Source: Granulosicoccus sp963833195 (GTDB lineage: Bacteria; Pseudomonadota; Gammaproteobacteria; Granulosicoccales; Granulosicoccaceae). Taken from it: a stretch of DNA of 64,000 nucleotides. Below, piece after piece: positions 29,616 to 38,507 of the stretch (position 1 is the first letter of the stretch; every line of letters starts with the position of its first letter). Where the stretch lies: the NCBI GenBank assembly GCA_963833195.1, contig CAWHXF010000027.1:1860001-1924000 (forward strand), read 5' to 3'. A program made the position numbers and the translations under genes. Under the pieces are notes generated by a model, which saw only the letters and a list, made by a program, of their open reading frames with translations, did not search any database and was not told the origin of the DNA.

Positions 29616-32600
29616 TCAGGGCTCGAGCTCGCGCCACACGATGCGGCCCACCGGCGTGCGCGCATCCAGCGAGGTATCCGTGGTGCCGCCGCCGAACTCG
29701 TCGTTGGTGAGCAGCACGTCGTCGGGCACGGCCGCGACGATGGCGGGGGCCGCCATGGGGTTGCCCACGTCACGCACGCCGGACAGCGCATCGTCGGCGG
29801 TGAACAGGCCGTCGCCGTCCAGATCGACGCCGGTGGCCGGCATGCCGCCCGAGGCCGCGTCGAACAGCATCAGCCAGCCGCCCTGCACGGGCGAGCATTC
29901 GTCGCCTCCGGGGATCTGCGTGGACACGATGAGCCGGTTCTCGCGCAGCAGCGGCGTCGCCACGACCTGCTCGCCGACGTGGCCGTCGTGGCTGAGATCC
30001 ACGTACCAGCCCGAGTGCTCGTCCCAGTCGATGGCGTGCGCGGTGGATTCCCGCACCGTGGCGGTCGTGTCGTCGACGCCGTCGCCGTCGCTGTCGTAGG
30101 GCCGCGAGACCTCGCGCAGGATGCTCTGCTCCAGCAGCTCCTCGTCGCGCAGGTAGTCGTGCAGGTCGGTGTACTCGAAGGGCTCCGGGTCCCACAGCGC
30201 CCAGACGCGGTTCTCGGCCGGGCGCACGGCCTGATCCGAGGGCTCCAGGTACTTGCCGCTCGACAGGTACACGAGCACGCCCTCGCCCGTCGGGTGGCGT
30301 CCCACCGCCACGCCCGTGGTGATGGGCGCGGCGCGGCCCTCGCGGTCCTCGGCGACGAAGATGCGCTCGCGCACCATCTCCCACCGCGACGGCACGCTCG
30401 ACGACAGGTCGAACTTCCACAGGTTGCCCTGCAGGTCCCCCGCGTAGACGAGATCCACGATGTCGTCGTTGTCGAGATCGACGGCCGTGGGCGGCGCCAG
30501 CGCGTTGGGCGTGCCGGGCGAGCCCGCCCCCGTGCCGAGCTTCCTGATCAGCAGGCCGGTCTCCAGGTCCACGATGAACAGCGAGGCCTCGCCGGTGGGA
30601 CTGGCGCGCGCGTCCGGCGCGCTGTTGTTGTAGCCGTTGCCGAACATGGCCGCCCAACGCCCGTCGTGCAGCCGCACGATCAAGGGGCTTGCGTAGGTGT
30701 AGCCGACGTCCGGGTCGTCGATCTCGCCGAACTCCCACAGCACCGCCTCGTCCGCCGACGCTTCGCTCACCGCGTCCGGGTCGGTGACGTCGAGCGCGTA
30801 GATGCCCTGCCCGCCGCGTCCGAGCCCGCCGACCAGCACGCTGCGCCACTCGCCGCCGATGAACGCATCCCCGATGCGCGGCGTGGCGTCGACGTAGTAG
30901 GCGTGCCCGTAGTCCTCTGCGGGGAGCTCGTTCAGCTCCGGGAACACCGCCGAGGGCACGTAGGCGAAGAGCTCCTGCCCGGTGCCGGCGCTCCAGCCCG
31001 GGCCGGCGGGGTCGTCGTCCGCTCGGCGCGTGCCCGCGTCGAACGCGTGCAGCATGCCGTCGTTGGCGCCCACGTAGACGACGCGGCGGCGGTCCGCGTG
31101 CAGTCGACCGAAGCCGGAGTACGGCTGCGCGTTCTCGGGCGCGTCCGGACCCCAGTCGTCGCGGTAGCGCGTGACGGGCGCGCCGACGAGCTGCGGCGTG
31201 GAGTGCACGATGTCGCCGAGCGGCAGGGCACGCTCGCGGAAGCCTTCGACCGAGTCTCCGCGCAGCCAGGCCACGCGGTCGGCACCGCGCCCGTCCGGTG
31301 CGTCGTCGATCGGGTCGAGGGACAGCGACAATGCCTGCAGGACGTCGAGCTCGTCGACGCGGGGGACGGCGGGCAACGCCGGCCACCGGAACGGGATCCC
31401 GCGGCCCGTGGAGGGCTTCGACGTCAGGATCTCGCGCTCGTCGCGCGCGATGGCGCCTTCGAGCGCGACGTTCGCGTCCCACACCGGCGTGCGCAGCACC
31501 TCGCCGCTCGCGGTGATCTCGTGCGCGGTCAGCCGTCCGGTCCACTCCGCGCTGCGGAAGCTCGTCTCGTAGACGTGGCTGCCCGTGTTCAACGTGCCGC
31601 CGGACACGCCTACCGCCGTCGCCGAGCCCGCGGCGGCACCGATGCGCTCGAACACGCTCGCGAGGGTGTCGCGCATGCGGCTCGGATCGGTCACGGGGAA
31701 GTAGTTGTCGGGCTCGCCGTCGGCATCGCTGTCCCATTCGCGCGGCTGGGGCAGGCCGTCTCCGTTGCGATCGTCGAAGCCGCCCCACTTCGCCGCGTAC
31801 CACAGCGGCGAGCGCAGCGCCTCGGCGGCGGGTGCGAGGCTGGGTGTGAACTCGATGCGGCTGTACAACGGCAAGGCCTCGCCGTCGTCCCAGCCTCGGC
31901 CCGGCAGCGCGCCGGGCGGCACGTCCAGCGCGAAGTCCTCGTCGGAGGGCGGCGGCGTGTCGGCGTCGCGCACCACGAGATACACCCCGTCGGCGTCGGT
32001 GCCCGAGACGGTGTACCCGAGGTGCTGCTTCAGGCAGCCCGACGCCTGCAGGCTCGTCGTCTCGGCGATCACCTTGCCGTCGACGACCTCGTAGGTGAAG
32101 CGCACCAGGGCGTCCATGTCGTTGTCCGCGCCCTGCTCCATGTCCTCGAACGAGATTCGGTAGGTGCCGCCCGTCGGCGTCAGCTCCTCCACCACGAAGC
32201 CGACGATCGCGTTGGTGGGCGCGTAGTCCCCCACCGGGCCGCCGCCCTGGTAGTAGCAACCGCCTACGGTCTTGCCGAACGGCGCGAAGCTCACGCGCCC
32301 GCCGCCGACGTTCACGTCGATGGTGGGCAGCGGGCTGCCGAGCGCGAGCGTGAAGTTGCCGATGCTCTGCTCGCCCGGGGCGTGCGGGTGCAGGTCGTTC
32401 GTGCGGCCGTGATAGGCCACGCTCTGGGCGTAGTAGCTGCCCTGGCGGTGCGGTGCCTCGGGCGACTGGCCGCGGATGGTGCGAAAGCTCGTGACGAGCT
32501 TCGGCGACGGCGAGCCGTCGGCCACGCCGTCGGACTCGCCGATGAACTTCGTGCCCGGCAACGCGCTCTCGTGGGACGAGATCAGGTCGGCGAGCCGTCC

Positions 32601-33959
32601 CACGTGCAGGTCCCCCAGGCTCGATTCGGTGAACGTCGCGAAGTGGCTTCCGGGCAGCTGATCGCCGTCGAACGAGGGACTCGGATCGCTGACGACCAGT
32701 TGGTAGCCCGCCGAGCACTGCGCCCAGGGCTGCGTGGCGGCGTAGGGATCCTCCCACGCCGGGGCCTCGAGCCCGAGCAGTTCGTCCATGCCGCCGTCGG
32801 TGTAGAACGAGGCGGTGGGCTGCGTCGCGCCGGAATAGTGGCGCAGCCCCTCGTACATCATCTCGGCCACGGGGTTGCCCCACGCGCGGCACTCCCCGTT
32901 GGCGAACGCGCGATCGGCGATCCAGCCGCAGTCGCGCTGCACGGTGCTGTTGCGGAAGTCGTTCGGGATCTGCAGCGCGTTCAGGGTGTGCACGATCCCC
33001 CGGGTGTCGAGGAACTGCCCCGTCGCCGGGTCGATCTCCTCGGTACCGAACGAGGTCATGTTGCGGCGCACCACTCCGCCGCGCAGGTTGTTCTCGTAGC
33101 TGCCCGTCACCAGGCCGAAGAACATGGCGTCGTTCTCCCCGTAGTCGTGCAGCAGGCCCACCGGCTTGTGTCCGCCGTTCGGGTACTGCCGGCACGCCGG
33201 CGTGAGAAAGCCCACCGTGCAGGCGCGCACGTCCAGGCGCACGTCCAGGTCGGAGACGCCGTCGCCCTGCGTGCGCTCCTTGTCGACCCAGTCCCAGATG
33301 CGCCCCGCGTCGTCCTCGCGCACGCGCAGGTAGGGCACCGCGTCCTTGCCCACGATGTTGTTGGTGGCGAACAGGTGGCGTCGACCGTCCGCCGGTTCGT
33401 CGAACGGGCCGTAGTCCGCGATGGCGTACCCGTCGACGTCCTCGGAGGCGTACTCGATGCCCCAGGTGTGGTTCTCCCAGGGGACGAACGCGCGCCGCAG
33501 CACGGTCTGCTCGGGGGTGTCGACGACGCGCTTGCCGCCGTACAGGGCGCGCAGCATGATGTCCATGCGCGTCATGGTCAGGTAGTTCAGGAAATCCCCG
33601 CTCCAGGCGTCCGCGACGCCCTTGCACTTCTTGGCCTCGGCGACGGCCACGGGCTCCAGCACGTCGTTCACGGTGCGGTAGCAGAAGGTGGATTCGAAGT
33701 AGCCGTAGTAGTCGATGCGCTCCGGGTCGTAGCGGATGTCTATCTCGCCGTCGCCGTCGATGTCCTCGTAGGACGGGTAGGCCTCGTAGAAGAGCTTGTT
33801 GTCGCGCTCCACCACGAGCTGCACGAGCGCCGTCTTGCTGCCCGCCACGAAGAGCGGCACCTTCGGCAGGTTCAGTTGAGCGGCCTGCGCGGCCCCGTGC
33901 ACCACGGCACAGGCGAATAGCGACGCCGCCTGGACTGAGAGGGGAACCGGACGAGGCAC
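29616..33959 (-). CDS. pilY1: PilY1-like type IV pilus tip-associated adhesin
   Basis: 1447 aa from a GTG at 33959 with a Sec signal (SLFACAVVHGAAQAAQLNLP, cleavage about 27). Near the start DIDGDGEIDIRYDPERI is an Asp-rich loop. The C-terminal third is the PilY1 beta-propeller: DIVHSTPQLVGAPV, YVGANDGMLHAFDAGT, QELFAYVPSAVFPELN, and the calcium loop VDLDNDDIVDLVYAGDLQGN at about residue 1160. P. aeruginosa PilY1 is about 1160 aa, so the N-terminal half here is enlarged. It promotes pilus extension and adhesion at the pilus tip. It is divergent from the minor-pilin operon instead of lying within it. Confidence 0.92.
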   Translation of the reverse strand: MPRPVPLSVQAASLFACAVVHGAAQAAQLNLPKVPLFVAGSKTALVQLVVERDNKLFYEAYPSYEDIDGDGEIDIRYDPERIDYYGYFESTFCYRTVNDVLEPVAVAEAKKCKGVADAWSGDFLNYLTMTRMDIMLRALYGGKRVVDTPEQTVLRRAFVPWENHTWGIEYASEDVDGYAIADYGPFDEPADGRRHLFATNNIVGKDAVPYLRVREDDAGRIWDWVDKERTQGDGVSDLDVRLDVRACTVGFLTPACRQYPNGGHKPVGLLHDYGENDAMFFGLVTGSYENNLRGGVVRRNMTSFGTEEIDPATGQFLDTRGIVHTLNALQIPNDFRNSTVQRDCGWIADRAFANGECRAWGNPVAEMMYEGLRHYSGATQPTASFYTDGGMDELLGLEAPAWEDPYAATQPWAQCSAGYQLVVSDPSPSFDGDQLPGSHFATFTESSLGDLHVGRLADLISSHESALPGTKFIGESDGVADGSPSPKLVTSFRTIRGQSPEAPHRQGSYYAQSVAYHGRTNDLHPHAPGEQSIGNFTLALGSPLPTIDVNVGGGRVSFAPFGKTVGGCYYQGGGPVGDYAPTNAIVGFVVEELTPTGGTYRISFEDMEQGADNDMDALVRFTYEVVDGKVIAETTSLQASGCLKQHLGYTVSGTDADGVYLVVRDADTPPPSDEDFALDVPPGALPGRGWDDGEALPLYSRIEFTPSLAPAAEALRSPLWYAAKWGGFDDRNGDGLPQPREWDSDADGEPDNYFPVTDPSRMRDTLASVFERIGAAAGSATAVGVSGGTLNTGSHVYETSFRSAEWTGRLTAHEITASGEVLRTPVWDANVALEGAIARDEREILTSKPSTGRGIPFRWPALPAVPRVDELDVLQALSLSLDPIDDAPDGRGADRVAWLRGDSVEGFRERALPLGDIVHSTPQLVGAPVTRYRDDWGPDAPENAQPYSGFGRLHADRRRVVYVGANDGMLHAFDAGTRRADDDPAGPGWSAGTGQELFAYVPSAVFPELNELPAEDYGHAYYVDATPRIGDAFIGGEWRSVLVGGLGRGGQGIYALDVTDPDAVSEASADEAVLWEFGEIDDPDVGYTYASPLIVRLHDGRWAAMFGNGYNNSAPDARASPTGEASLFIVDLETGLLIRKLGTGAGSPGTPNALAPPTAVDLDNDDIVDLVYAGDLQGNLWKFDLSSSVPSRWEMVRERIFVAEDREGRAAPITTGVAVGRHPTGEGVLVYLSSGKYLEPSDQAVRPAENRVWALWDPEPFEYTDLHDYLRDEELLEQSILREVSRPYDSDGDGVDDTTATVRESTAHAIDWDEHSGWYVDLSHDGHVGEQVVATPLLRENRLIVSTQIPGGDECSPVQGGWLMLFDAASGGMPATGVDLDGDGLFTADDALSGVRDVGNPMAAPAIVAAVPDDVLLTNDEFGGGTTDTSLDARTPVGRIVWRELEP

Positions 33960-34092
33960 GCGGGCACTCCACGATGTCGAGGACACGTCCGGGATCGACC
34001 GCGCGGCGCGGGCGGTACAGTCCGGCGGCCCGGTTCGGCAATACCTACACGTCCGGTCAGGCTCGGCGCGTGCCGGTCCGATAACCGACACG
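33960..34092. promoter_or_regulatory. Divergent promoter region between pilY1 and the minor-pilin operon
   Basis: 133 bases separate the two oppositely oriented starts. Both transcription units must start here, which allows joint control. I could not identify unambiguous -35/-10 boxes; plus-strand sequence near 34065-34090 (GCCGGTCCGATAACC) is a weak candidate. Confidence 0.4.
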
Positions 34093-34608
34093 ATGCACGC
34101 CTCGCCCCACTCGAACGGTTCAGCGTCCGCCGGCTTCTCGCTGGTCGAAGCGCTCGTCGTGGTCGCCATCGTCGGGCTGCTGGCGGCTCTCGCCATGCCT
34201 TCCTTCGGCGCGTGGATCGACCGCGGGCGCGTGGAAGCGGTCGCCGCCCGGTTCGCCGCCACGCTCGCCGCGGCCCGGCTCGACGCGATCAAGTTCGCCG
34301 CGCCCGTGATCGTGTGCGCGAGCGCCGACGGGTCCGCCTGCGGCGACGCCTGGGGCGAGGGCTGGCTCGTGTTCCGGGACGACGACCGGGACGGCGCCCG
34401 GGGGGCCGCAGAGCCGGTGCTGCTGCGCCGCGCGGCCGAGCCGAGCGCCCCGCGGGCGACGCTCGTGTCGGCCGCCGATGCCGCCCTCACCCGCATCGGC
34501 TTCGACTACCGGGGCTATCCGACCGTCGCGGCCACCGCCAGCTTCGAAGGGCATTCGGCCAGCGTGGACGTGGAGCTCAACGTCGTCGGCCGGGTGCGCC
34601 TGCGATGA
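34093..34608 (+). CDS. fimT: Minor pilin, FimT/GspH type
   Basis: 171 aa. The type III signal GFSLVEALVVVAIVGLLAAL follows SASA, with cleavage expected before the Phe and E at position 5 of the mature protein. GspH/FimT C-domain features: ARLDAIKFAAPVIVCASADG, WGEGWLVFRDDDRDG, and FDYRGYP. It belongs to the pseudopilin set that primes pilus assembly. First of five overlapping genes. Confidence 0.88.
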   Translation: MHASPHSNGSASAGFSLVEALVVVAIVGLLAALAMPSFGAWIDRGRVEAVAARFAATLAAARLDAIKFAAPVIVCASADGSACGDAWGEGWLVFRDDDRDGARGAAEPVLLRRAAEPSAPRATLVSAADAALTRIGFDYRGYPTVAATASFEGHSASVDVELNVVGRVRLR

Positions 34609-35036
34609 AGGCGCGACGGTATCCGCGGCCCGTGCCGCGGCGCCAGCGCGGCCTGGGTCTGGTCGAGGCCATGATCGCCGTGGCCATCGTGGTGTTCGTC
34701 GCGCTGGCCACATCCAACGCGCACGTGGTGGCCGTGACCGGCGTGCACCGCGCGGGGTTCCACTTCGCCCTGGACGGGTTGTCGAACGAGATGCTGGAGC
34801 AGTTGCGAGCCCGGCGCAGCGATGCCCGCGCCGGCGCCTTCGACCACGCGGCGGAGGACGCGCTGAACGCCGTTCCGGCCGCGGCCGAGTGGCGCGCGCG
34901 CGTCGCCGACGCCATTCCGGGAGCGCGCACCACGATCGAGTGCGACGACGGTTTCTGCAGCCTCGGCATCGAGTGGTCGGAGGACATCGACGGCACGGTG
35001 CGACTCCAATACTTCAACTCCGGCACGCCCGTATGA
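34605..35036 (+). CDS. pilV: Minor pilin PilV
   Basis: 143 aa, overlapping fimT by ATGA. The class III leader RRQRGLGLVEAMIAVAIVVF has Leu rather than Phe after the cleavage Gly (GL-VEAM), as often seen in PilV. The short C-domain contains DDGFCSLGIEWSEDIDGT. Together with FimT, PilW, PilX and PilE-like proteins it forms the tip-initiating complex. Confidence 0.85.
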   Translation: MKARRYPRPVPRRQRGLGLVEAMIAVAIVVFVALATSNAHVVAVTGVHRAGFHFALDGLSNEMLEQLRARRSDARAGAFDHAAEDALNAVPAAAEWRARVADAIPGARTTIECDDGFCSLGIEWSEDIDGTVRLQYFNSGTPV

Positions 35037-35884
35037 GCCGCCGCGACCCGCGCCCGCGATCCCCCGAGGCGGGGTTCACGCTGATCGAGCTCATGGCATC
35101 GATCGCCATCGGTCTGGGCATCAGCGCGACGGCGCTGTCGTTCTACGTCAGCACCCTGGACGCGAGGCGGAGCATCGATGCGCGTCTCGAGCTGCAGGAG
35201 AGCCGCTACTTCGTCGCGCAGGTGCTGGTGCAGTACCTGCGGCAGGCGGGCCATCGGCCCCTGCGACTCGACATGATCGACGGCGCGGTGCTGCCCGTGC
35301 GCGCCGCCGGCATCGCGTTCCCGGCGGGCGACGGCTGGGCGGCGGGTCAGAGCCTGCGCGCCGTCGACGACGGCTTCGCGCTGCGCTACGTCGGCTCGTC
35401 CACCCTGGACGCGGACGGTGCACCGGTGCCCGACGGCAGCATCACCGACTGCGCGGGCGCGCGCCTCGGCGACGCCGAGCGCGGCAGCATGAGCTTCACG
35501 CTCGAGGACGGCGCGCTCGTGTGCACCGCCCGCCGCGCGTCGCTGGCAAGCGCACTGACCGCGAGCGCGGCCGACATTCGCGTGACCCTCGCGGGCGACG
35601 GTTCCGCGGACGCCGAGGACGGCGTGCGCGTCGAGGACATGTACGCCGTGCTCGGACTGGACGACGACGGCGACGCCAGCGGCGACCGCACCGTGCGGCT
35701 CGAAGCGCACGCCGCGGACGCGGCGGGCGAGCCGGTATCGATCGAACTGCACGTGCTCGTGGCCAGCGCCGACGGCGCGCTGTCCGCGCCCGAGGCCTAC
35801 ACCTTCGACGCCGAGGAAGCGACGCCGGAGGACACCCGGCTGCGCCGCGACGCGCTCGTGCACGTGGCGCTCAGGAACCGATGA
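35033..35884 (+). CDS. pilW: Minor pilin PilW
   Basis: 283 aa, overlapping pilV by ATGA. Leader EAGFTLIELMASIAIGLGIS has the canonical G|FTLIE cleavage site. Downstream, QESRYFVAQVLVQYLRQAGH is the PilW signature helix. A Cys pair in SITDCAGARLGD and DGALVCTARR suggests a disulfide. It belongs to the minor-pilin priming complex. Confidence 0.9.
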   Translation: MSRRDPRPRSPEAGFTLIELMASIAIGLGISATALSFYVSTLDARRSIDARLELQESRYFVAQVLVQYLRQAGHRPLRLDMIDGAVLPVRAAGIAFPAGDGWAAGQSLRAVDDGFALRYVGSSTLDADGAPVPDGSITDCAGARLGDAERGSMSFTLEDGALVCTARRASLASALTASAADIRVTLAGDGSADAEDGVRVEDMYAVLGLDDDGDASGDRTVRLEAHAADAAGEPVSIELHVLVASADGALSAPEAYTFDAEEATPEDTRLRRDALVHVALRNR

Positions 35885-36465
35885 CCCGCCGCCCCGCCAT
35901 CGCCGGGCCCACGTCGCCGCCCCGGGGGTCGAGCGAGCGAGGCTTCGCCCTGTTCACGACGCTCGTCGTGATGTTCGTCGTGGCGCTCGTGGTGGCGACG
36001 AGCCTGCGCACCACCGAGTTGTCGGAGCGACTGTCCGGCAGCTTCATGCAGCGCAACCGCGCGTTCAACGCCGCCGAGGGCGGCCTGCTCGTCGGCGAGG
36101 GCGACATGCCGGAGCTGCTGCACGTGCGGCGCTTCGCATCGAGCGGCGCCGACGGCGGTGTGTACTCGTTCGGCAGCGTCGCCGAGCGCTGGTGGAGGGA
36201 CGAGGACTTCGGGGGCGGGAACCGGGTCGCGGCGGGCACCTTCACCGGGGTGGCCGCCGCACCGGCGTGGGTGGTCGAGGAGGTGGGCGACTACGTGGCC
36301 GACGGCGGCGGCGGCATCGTGTCGCTGGACCGGGGCGCGGCGGGCTACGGACGCAAGACCGGCACCGGCCGCGAGATCGTGCTGTACCGGTTGCAATCGA
36401 ACGGGACCGGCAGCGAGACCGCGGTGGGCGCGGTGGTGGAATCGCTGTACGTGCAGGTGCACTGA
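35881..36465 (+). CDS. pilX: Minor pilin PilX
   Basis: 194 aa, overlapping pilW by ATGA. Like PilX proteins it has a leader with no Glu5 (ERGFALFTTLVVMFVVALVV) followed by RNRAFNAAEGGLLVGE, the PilX_N pattern (..A...AE.gl...E). It would cap or bridge minor pilins and PilY1 at the tip. Confidence 0.85.
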   Translation: MTRRPAIAGPTSPPRGSSERGFALFTTLVVMFVVALVVATSLRTTELSERLSGSFMQRNRAFNAAEGGLLVGEGDMPELLHVRRFASSGADGGVYSFGSVAERWWRDEDFGGGNRVAAGTFTGVAAAPAWVVEEVGDYVADGGGGIVSLDRGAAGYGRKTGTGREIVLYRLQSNGTGSETAVGAVVESLYVQVH

Positions 36466-36881
36466 TGGGCCGCGTGCGCGCTCCGCGTCCGCGCCGTGGT
36501 GCACGCGGCTTCACCCTGGTGGAGCTGCTGGTGACCCTCGCCATCCTCGGCATCCTCGCGAGCATCGCGCTGCCGTCGTGGCAGGCGACGTGGTTGCGCG
36601 CGCACCGCGAGGACGGTCGCGCGTTGCTGCGCCTGAACGCCCAGCGCCTGCAACGCTGCTTCACGCTCGAGGGCGTCTACGACGGCAGTTGCTGGTTGCG
36701 CCCGGAGTCCGAGGACGGCCGCTATCGCCTGGTGGCCGAGCTGCAACCGAGAAGCTACGCGCTGCGCGCCGTGCCGATAGAGGACGGCCCGCAGGCGAGG
36801 GATGCGGAATGCGCGGCGCTGACCCGGGACCACACCGGGCGGACCGGCGCGGAGGGTCCGGGCGGGGACGCCTGCTGGTAG
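36465..36881 (+). CDS. pilE: PilE-type minor pilin
   Basis: 138 aa. The start overlaps the pilX stop (TGATG). Leader RGARGFTLVELLVTLAILGI is a textbook type IV pilin signal. The small C-domain has two Cys (RCFTLEGVYDGSCW), a typical PilE-like disulfide, plus a C-terminal Cys. It closes the fimT-pilV-pilW-pilX-pilE series; pilY1, normally before pilE, is divergent instead. Confidence 0.88.
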   Translation: MGRVRAPRPRRGARGFTLVELLVTLAILGILASIALPSWQATWLRAHREDGRALLRLNAQRLQRCFTLEGVYDGSCWLRPESEDGRYRLVAELQPRSYALRAVPIEDGPQARDAECAALTRDHTGRTGAEGPGGDACW

Positions 36882-36891
36882 GCCGGGACGG

Positions 36892-37191
36892 TCAGCCCCT
36901 GACCTTCCCCACTTCCACCTCGCGGCTGGAGATCGAGATGGTCGAGCAACGCTTGCCGCGCCCCGTCGGGTCGCTGCCCTCGCCGCTGTCGCTGTCCGAG
37001 CAGTGGCTCGGCGCCGAGCAGCCTTCGGCGCTCCGGTCGCAGTCGGCCGCCAGGGCGGTTCGCGAGGCGGCCAGGGCCGCGGCACCGGTGGCCACGAACG
37101 CCGCGCCGGCGCGCATGAACCGCCGTCGACCGGCGCGGTCGTGGACGGTGAGCTCGTCGTCGAGTCGGTCGGTTCGGGTGTCGTCGTTCAT
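36892..37191 (-). CDS. Small Tat-signal-bearing secreted protein
   Basis: 99 aa. Residues 22-26 (GRRRFMRAG) and the following AAFVATGAAALAASRTALA form a Tat-like signal. The mature part is about 50 residues, Cys-rich (four Cys in ADCDRSAEGCSAPSHCSDSD plus one later) and Ser/Asp-rich, hinting at disulfides or metal binding. I recognise no family. Convergent with the pilE gene, ten bases away. Confidence 0.55.
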   Translation of the reverse strand: MNDDTRTDRLDDELTVHDRAGRRRFMRAGAAFVATGAAALAASRTALAADCDRSAEGCSAPSHCSDSDSGEGSDPTGRGKRCSTISISSREVEVGKVRG

Positions 37192-37292
37192 GGCGCGCGA
37201 TGCGAAGACGGTGGCGGGCGCCCGACCCTAGCAACCTCGCCGGGGCACCACAAGCCTCCGGCGCTGACGGTTGCATGACGCGCGCGGTGCGC

Positions 37293-38459
37293 TCAACCGA
37301 CGCCGCACACGCCCTCGTCCAGCAGGCGCCGCGCCAGCGCCGTGCGCCGCTGCGGGTCGAGCCCGCGCAGCGATCCGACTTCGCCACGCCCCGCGGCCAC
37401 GAGCGGTTCCACCGCGGCCGCCAGCGCACCGTCGAGCTCCACGATCCTGCCGGGCAGGCGCAGCTTCGACCGCGTGCCCCTGCGGTCGAGCTGAACGCTC
37501 GGTTCGAGCACCAGGATCGTCGCGTCGTCGATGTCAGACCGGACGGCAGCGCTCGTCAGCGAGCCGATGGCGTCGTCGGCGTTGCCGATCGCCGCCTCGT
37601 CGCGCAGCCGCGACAGCGCTTCGGCGAGCGCGTCGGACGACGGTTCGCCCGCGCGACGCAACGACTCGAGCCACCCCGGGTCGATGGCCGCCCCCGTGGG
37701 GCGCGGCACCGACCGGCGCAGTGCCGGGTCCCGCTCGGCCATCACCTGCATCGCCTCGCGCAGGACGTCGCGCAGCACGACGGGGAACACGCCGACGGTG
37801 ATGTGCAGGGACGGTCCGTCGTCGTGGGCGCGAGCATCGTGCACGATGCCGCGCGGGATGTAGAGCGTGTCCCCGGCCGACAGCTCCACGAACTCCCCCG
37901 GCGTGCGCTCGCCGGCCATCGACGGGTCGTAGCGTTCGTCGCAGAAGGGCAGCTCCGGCCCCCCGGAGTAGAACCGGAACGTCTTCCGACCGGCGACCTG
38001 CAGCACGAACACGTCGTGGGTATCGTGGTGCGCCGCGAAGCCGCGGTTGCCCGCCGGGGACAGGTACGCGTTCGCCTGGCACGGCCAGCCCAGATGGTGC
38101 TGCAGCTCGCGCACGAGCGCCGCCAGGGCCTCGACCTCGCGGTCCGCGCGCGAGAGCACGAGCGTCGCGCCGTCGCGGTGATGGCGCGCCACGCGCGGCG
38201 CCAGCAGCCGGCCGGCATCGTCGGCATACTCCGGCGCCGGCACGGGCGCGCCGTCGCGCGTCATCTGCGCGTCGGGAAAGCGCAGCGCGCCGCGCGTCAG
38301 TGCGCCCTCGATGGCCCTTGCGGACAACAGCTCGGCGAAGTGCTCCGCGTCGCCGCGCTCGACGTGCAGCGGCTGCTCCTCCCACCACGTCTCGAAGAAG
38401 GCCGCCTCGTCGACGGGCGACAGCAACCGGGCGAGTGCGGAGGGCGGGGACGGAGACAT
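37293..38459 (-). CDS. RoxA/YcfD-like cupin (JmjC-type) ribosomal oxygenase
   Basis: 388 aa. The opening EAAFFETWWEEQPLHVERGD matches the cupin_4 family. The iron facial triad is H144-x-D146 (AAHHDTHDVFVLQV) with H207 (YIPRGIVHDA). QVAGRKTFRFYSG supplies a Lys expected to hold 2-oxoglutarate. The C-terminal winged-helix region matches the dimerisation/C-domain of E. coli RoxA (373 aa), which hydroxylates an Arg of ribosomal protein L16. L16 hydroxylation here is inferred from the family. Confidence 0.87.
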   Translation of the reverse strand: MSPSPPSALARLLSPVDEAAFFETWWEEQPLHVERGDAEHFAELLSARAIEGALTRGALRFPDAQMTRDGAPVPAPEYADDAGRLLAPRVARHHRDGATLVLSRADREVEALAALVRELQHHLGWPCQANAYLSPAGNRGFAAHHDTHDVFVLQVAGRKTFRFYSGGPELPFCDERYDPSMAGERTPGEFVELSAGDTLYIPRGIVHDARAHDDGPSLHITVGVFPVVLRDVLREAMQVMAERDPALRRSVPRPTGAAIDPGWLESLRRAGEPSSDALAEALSRLRDEAAIGNADDAIGSLTSAAVRSDIDDATILVLEPSVQLDRRGTRSKLRLPGRIVELDGALAAAVEPLVAAGRGEVGSLRGLDPQRRTALARRLLDEGVCGVG

Positions 38460-38507
38460 GCGGTGCGGAGTCGGTGAATCCTTCGGCCGGATGCTACCGC
38501 CGAAGGC

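Noticed and set aside
29568..33920. 1450-codon plus-strand frame opposite pilY1
   Set aside because: It is the mirror of pilY1, Arg/His/Val-rich without any domain, and produced by the GC-skewed third positions of the real gene.
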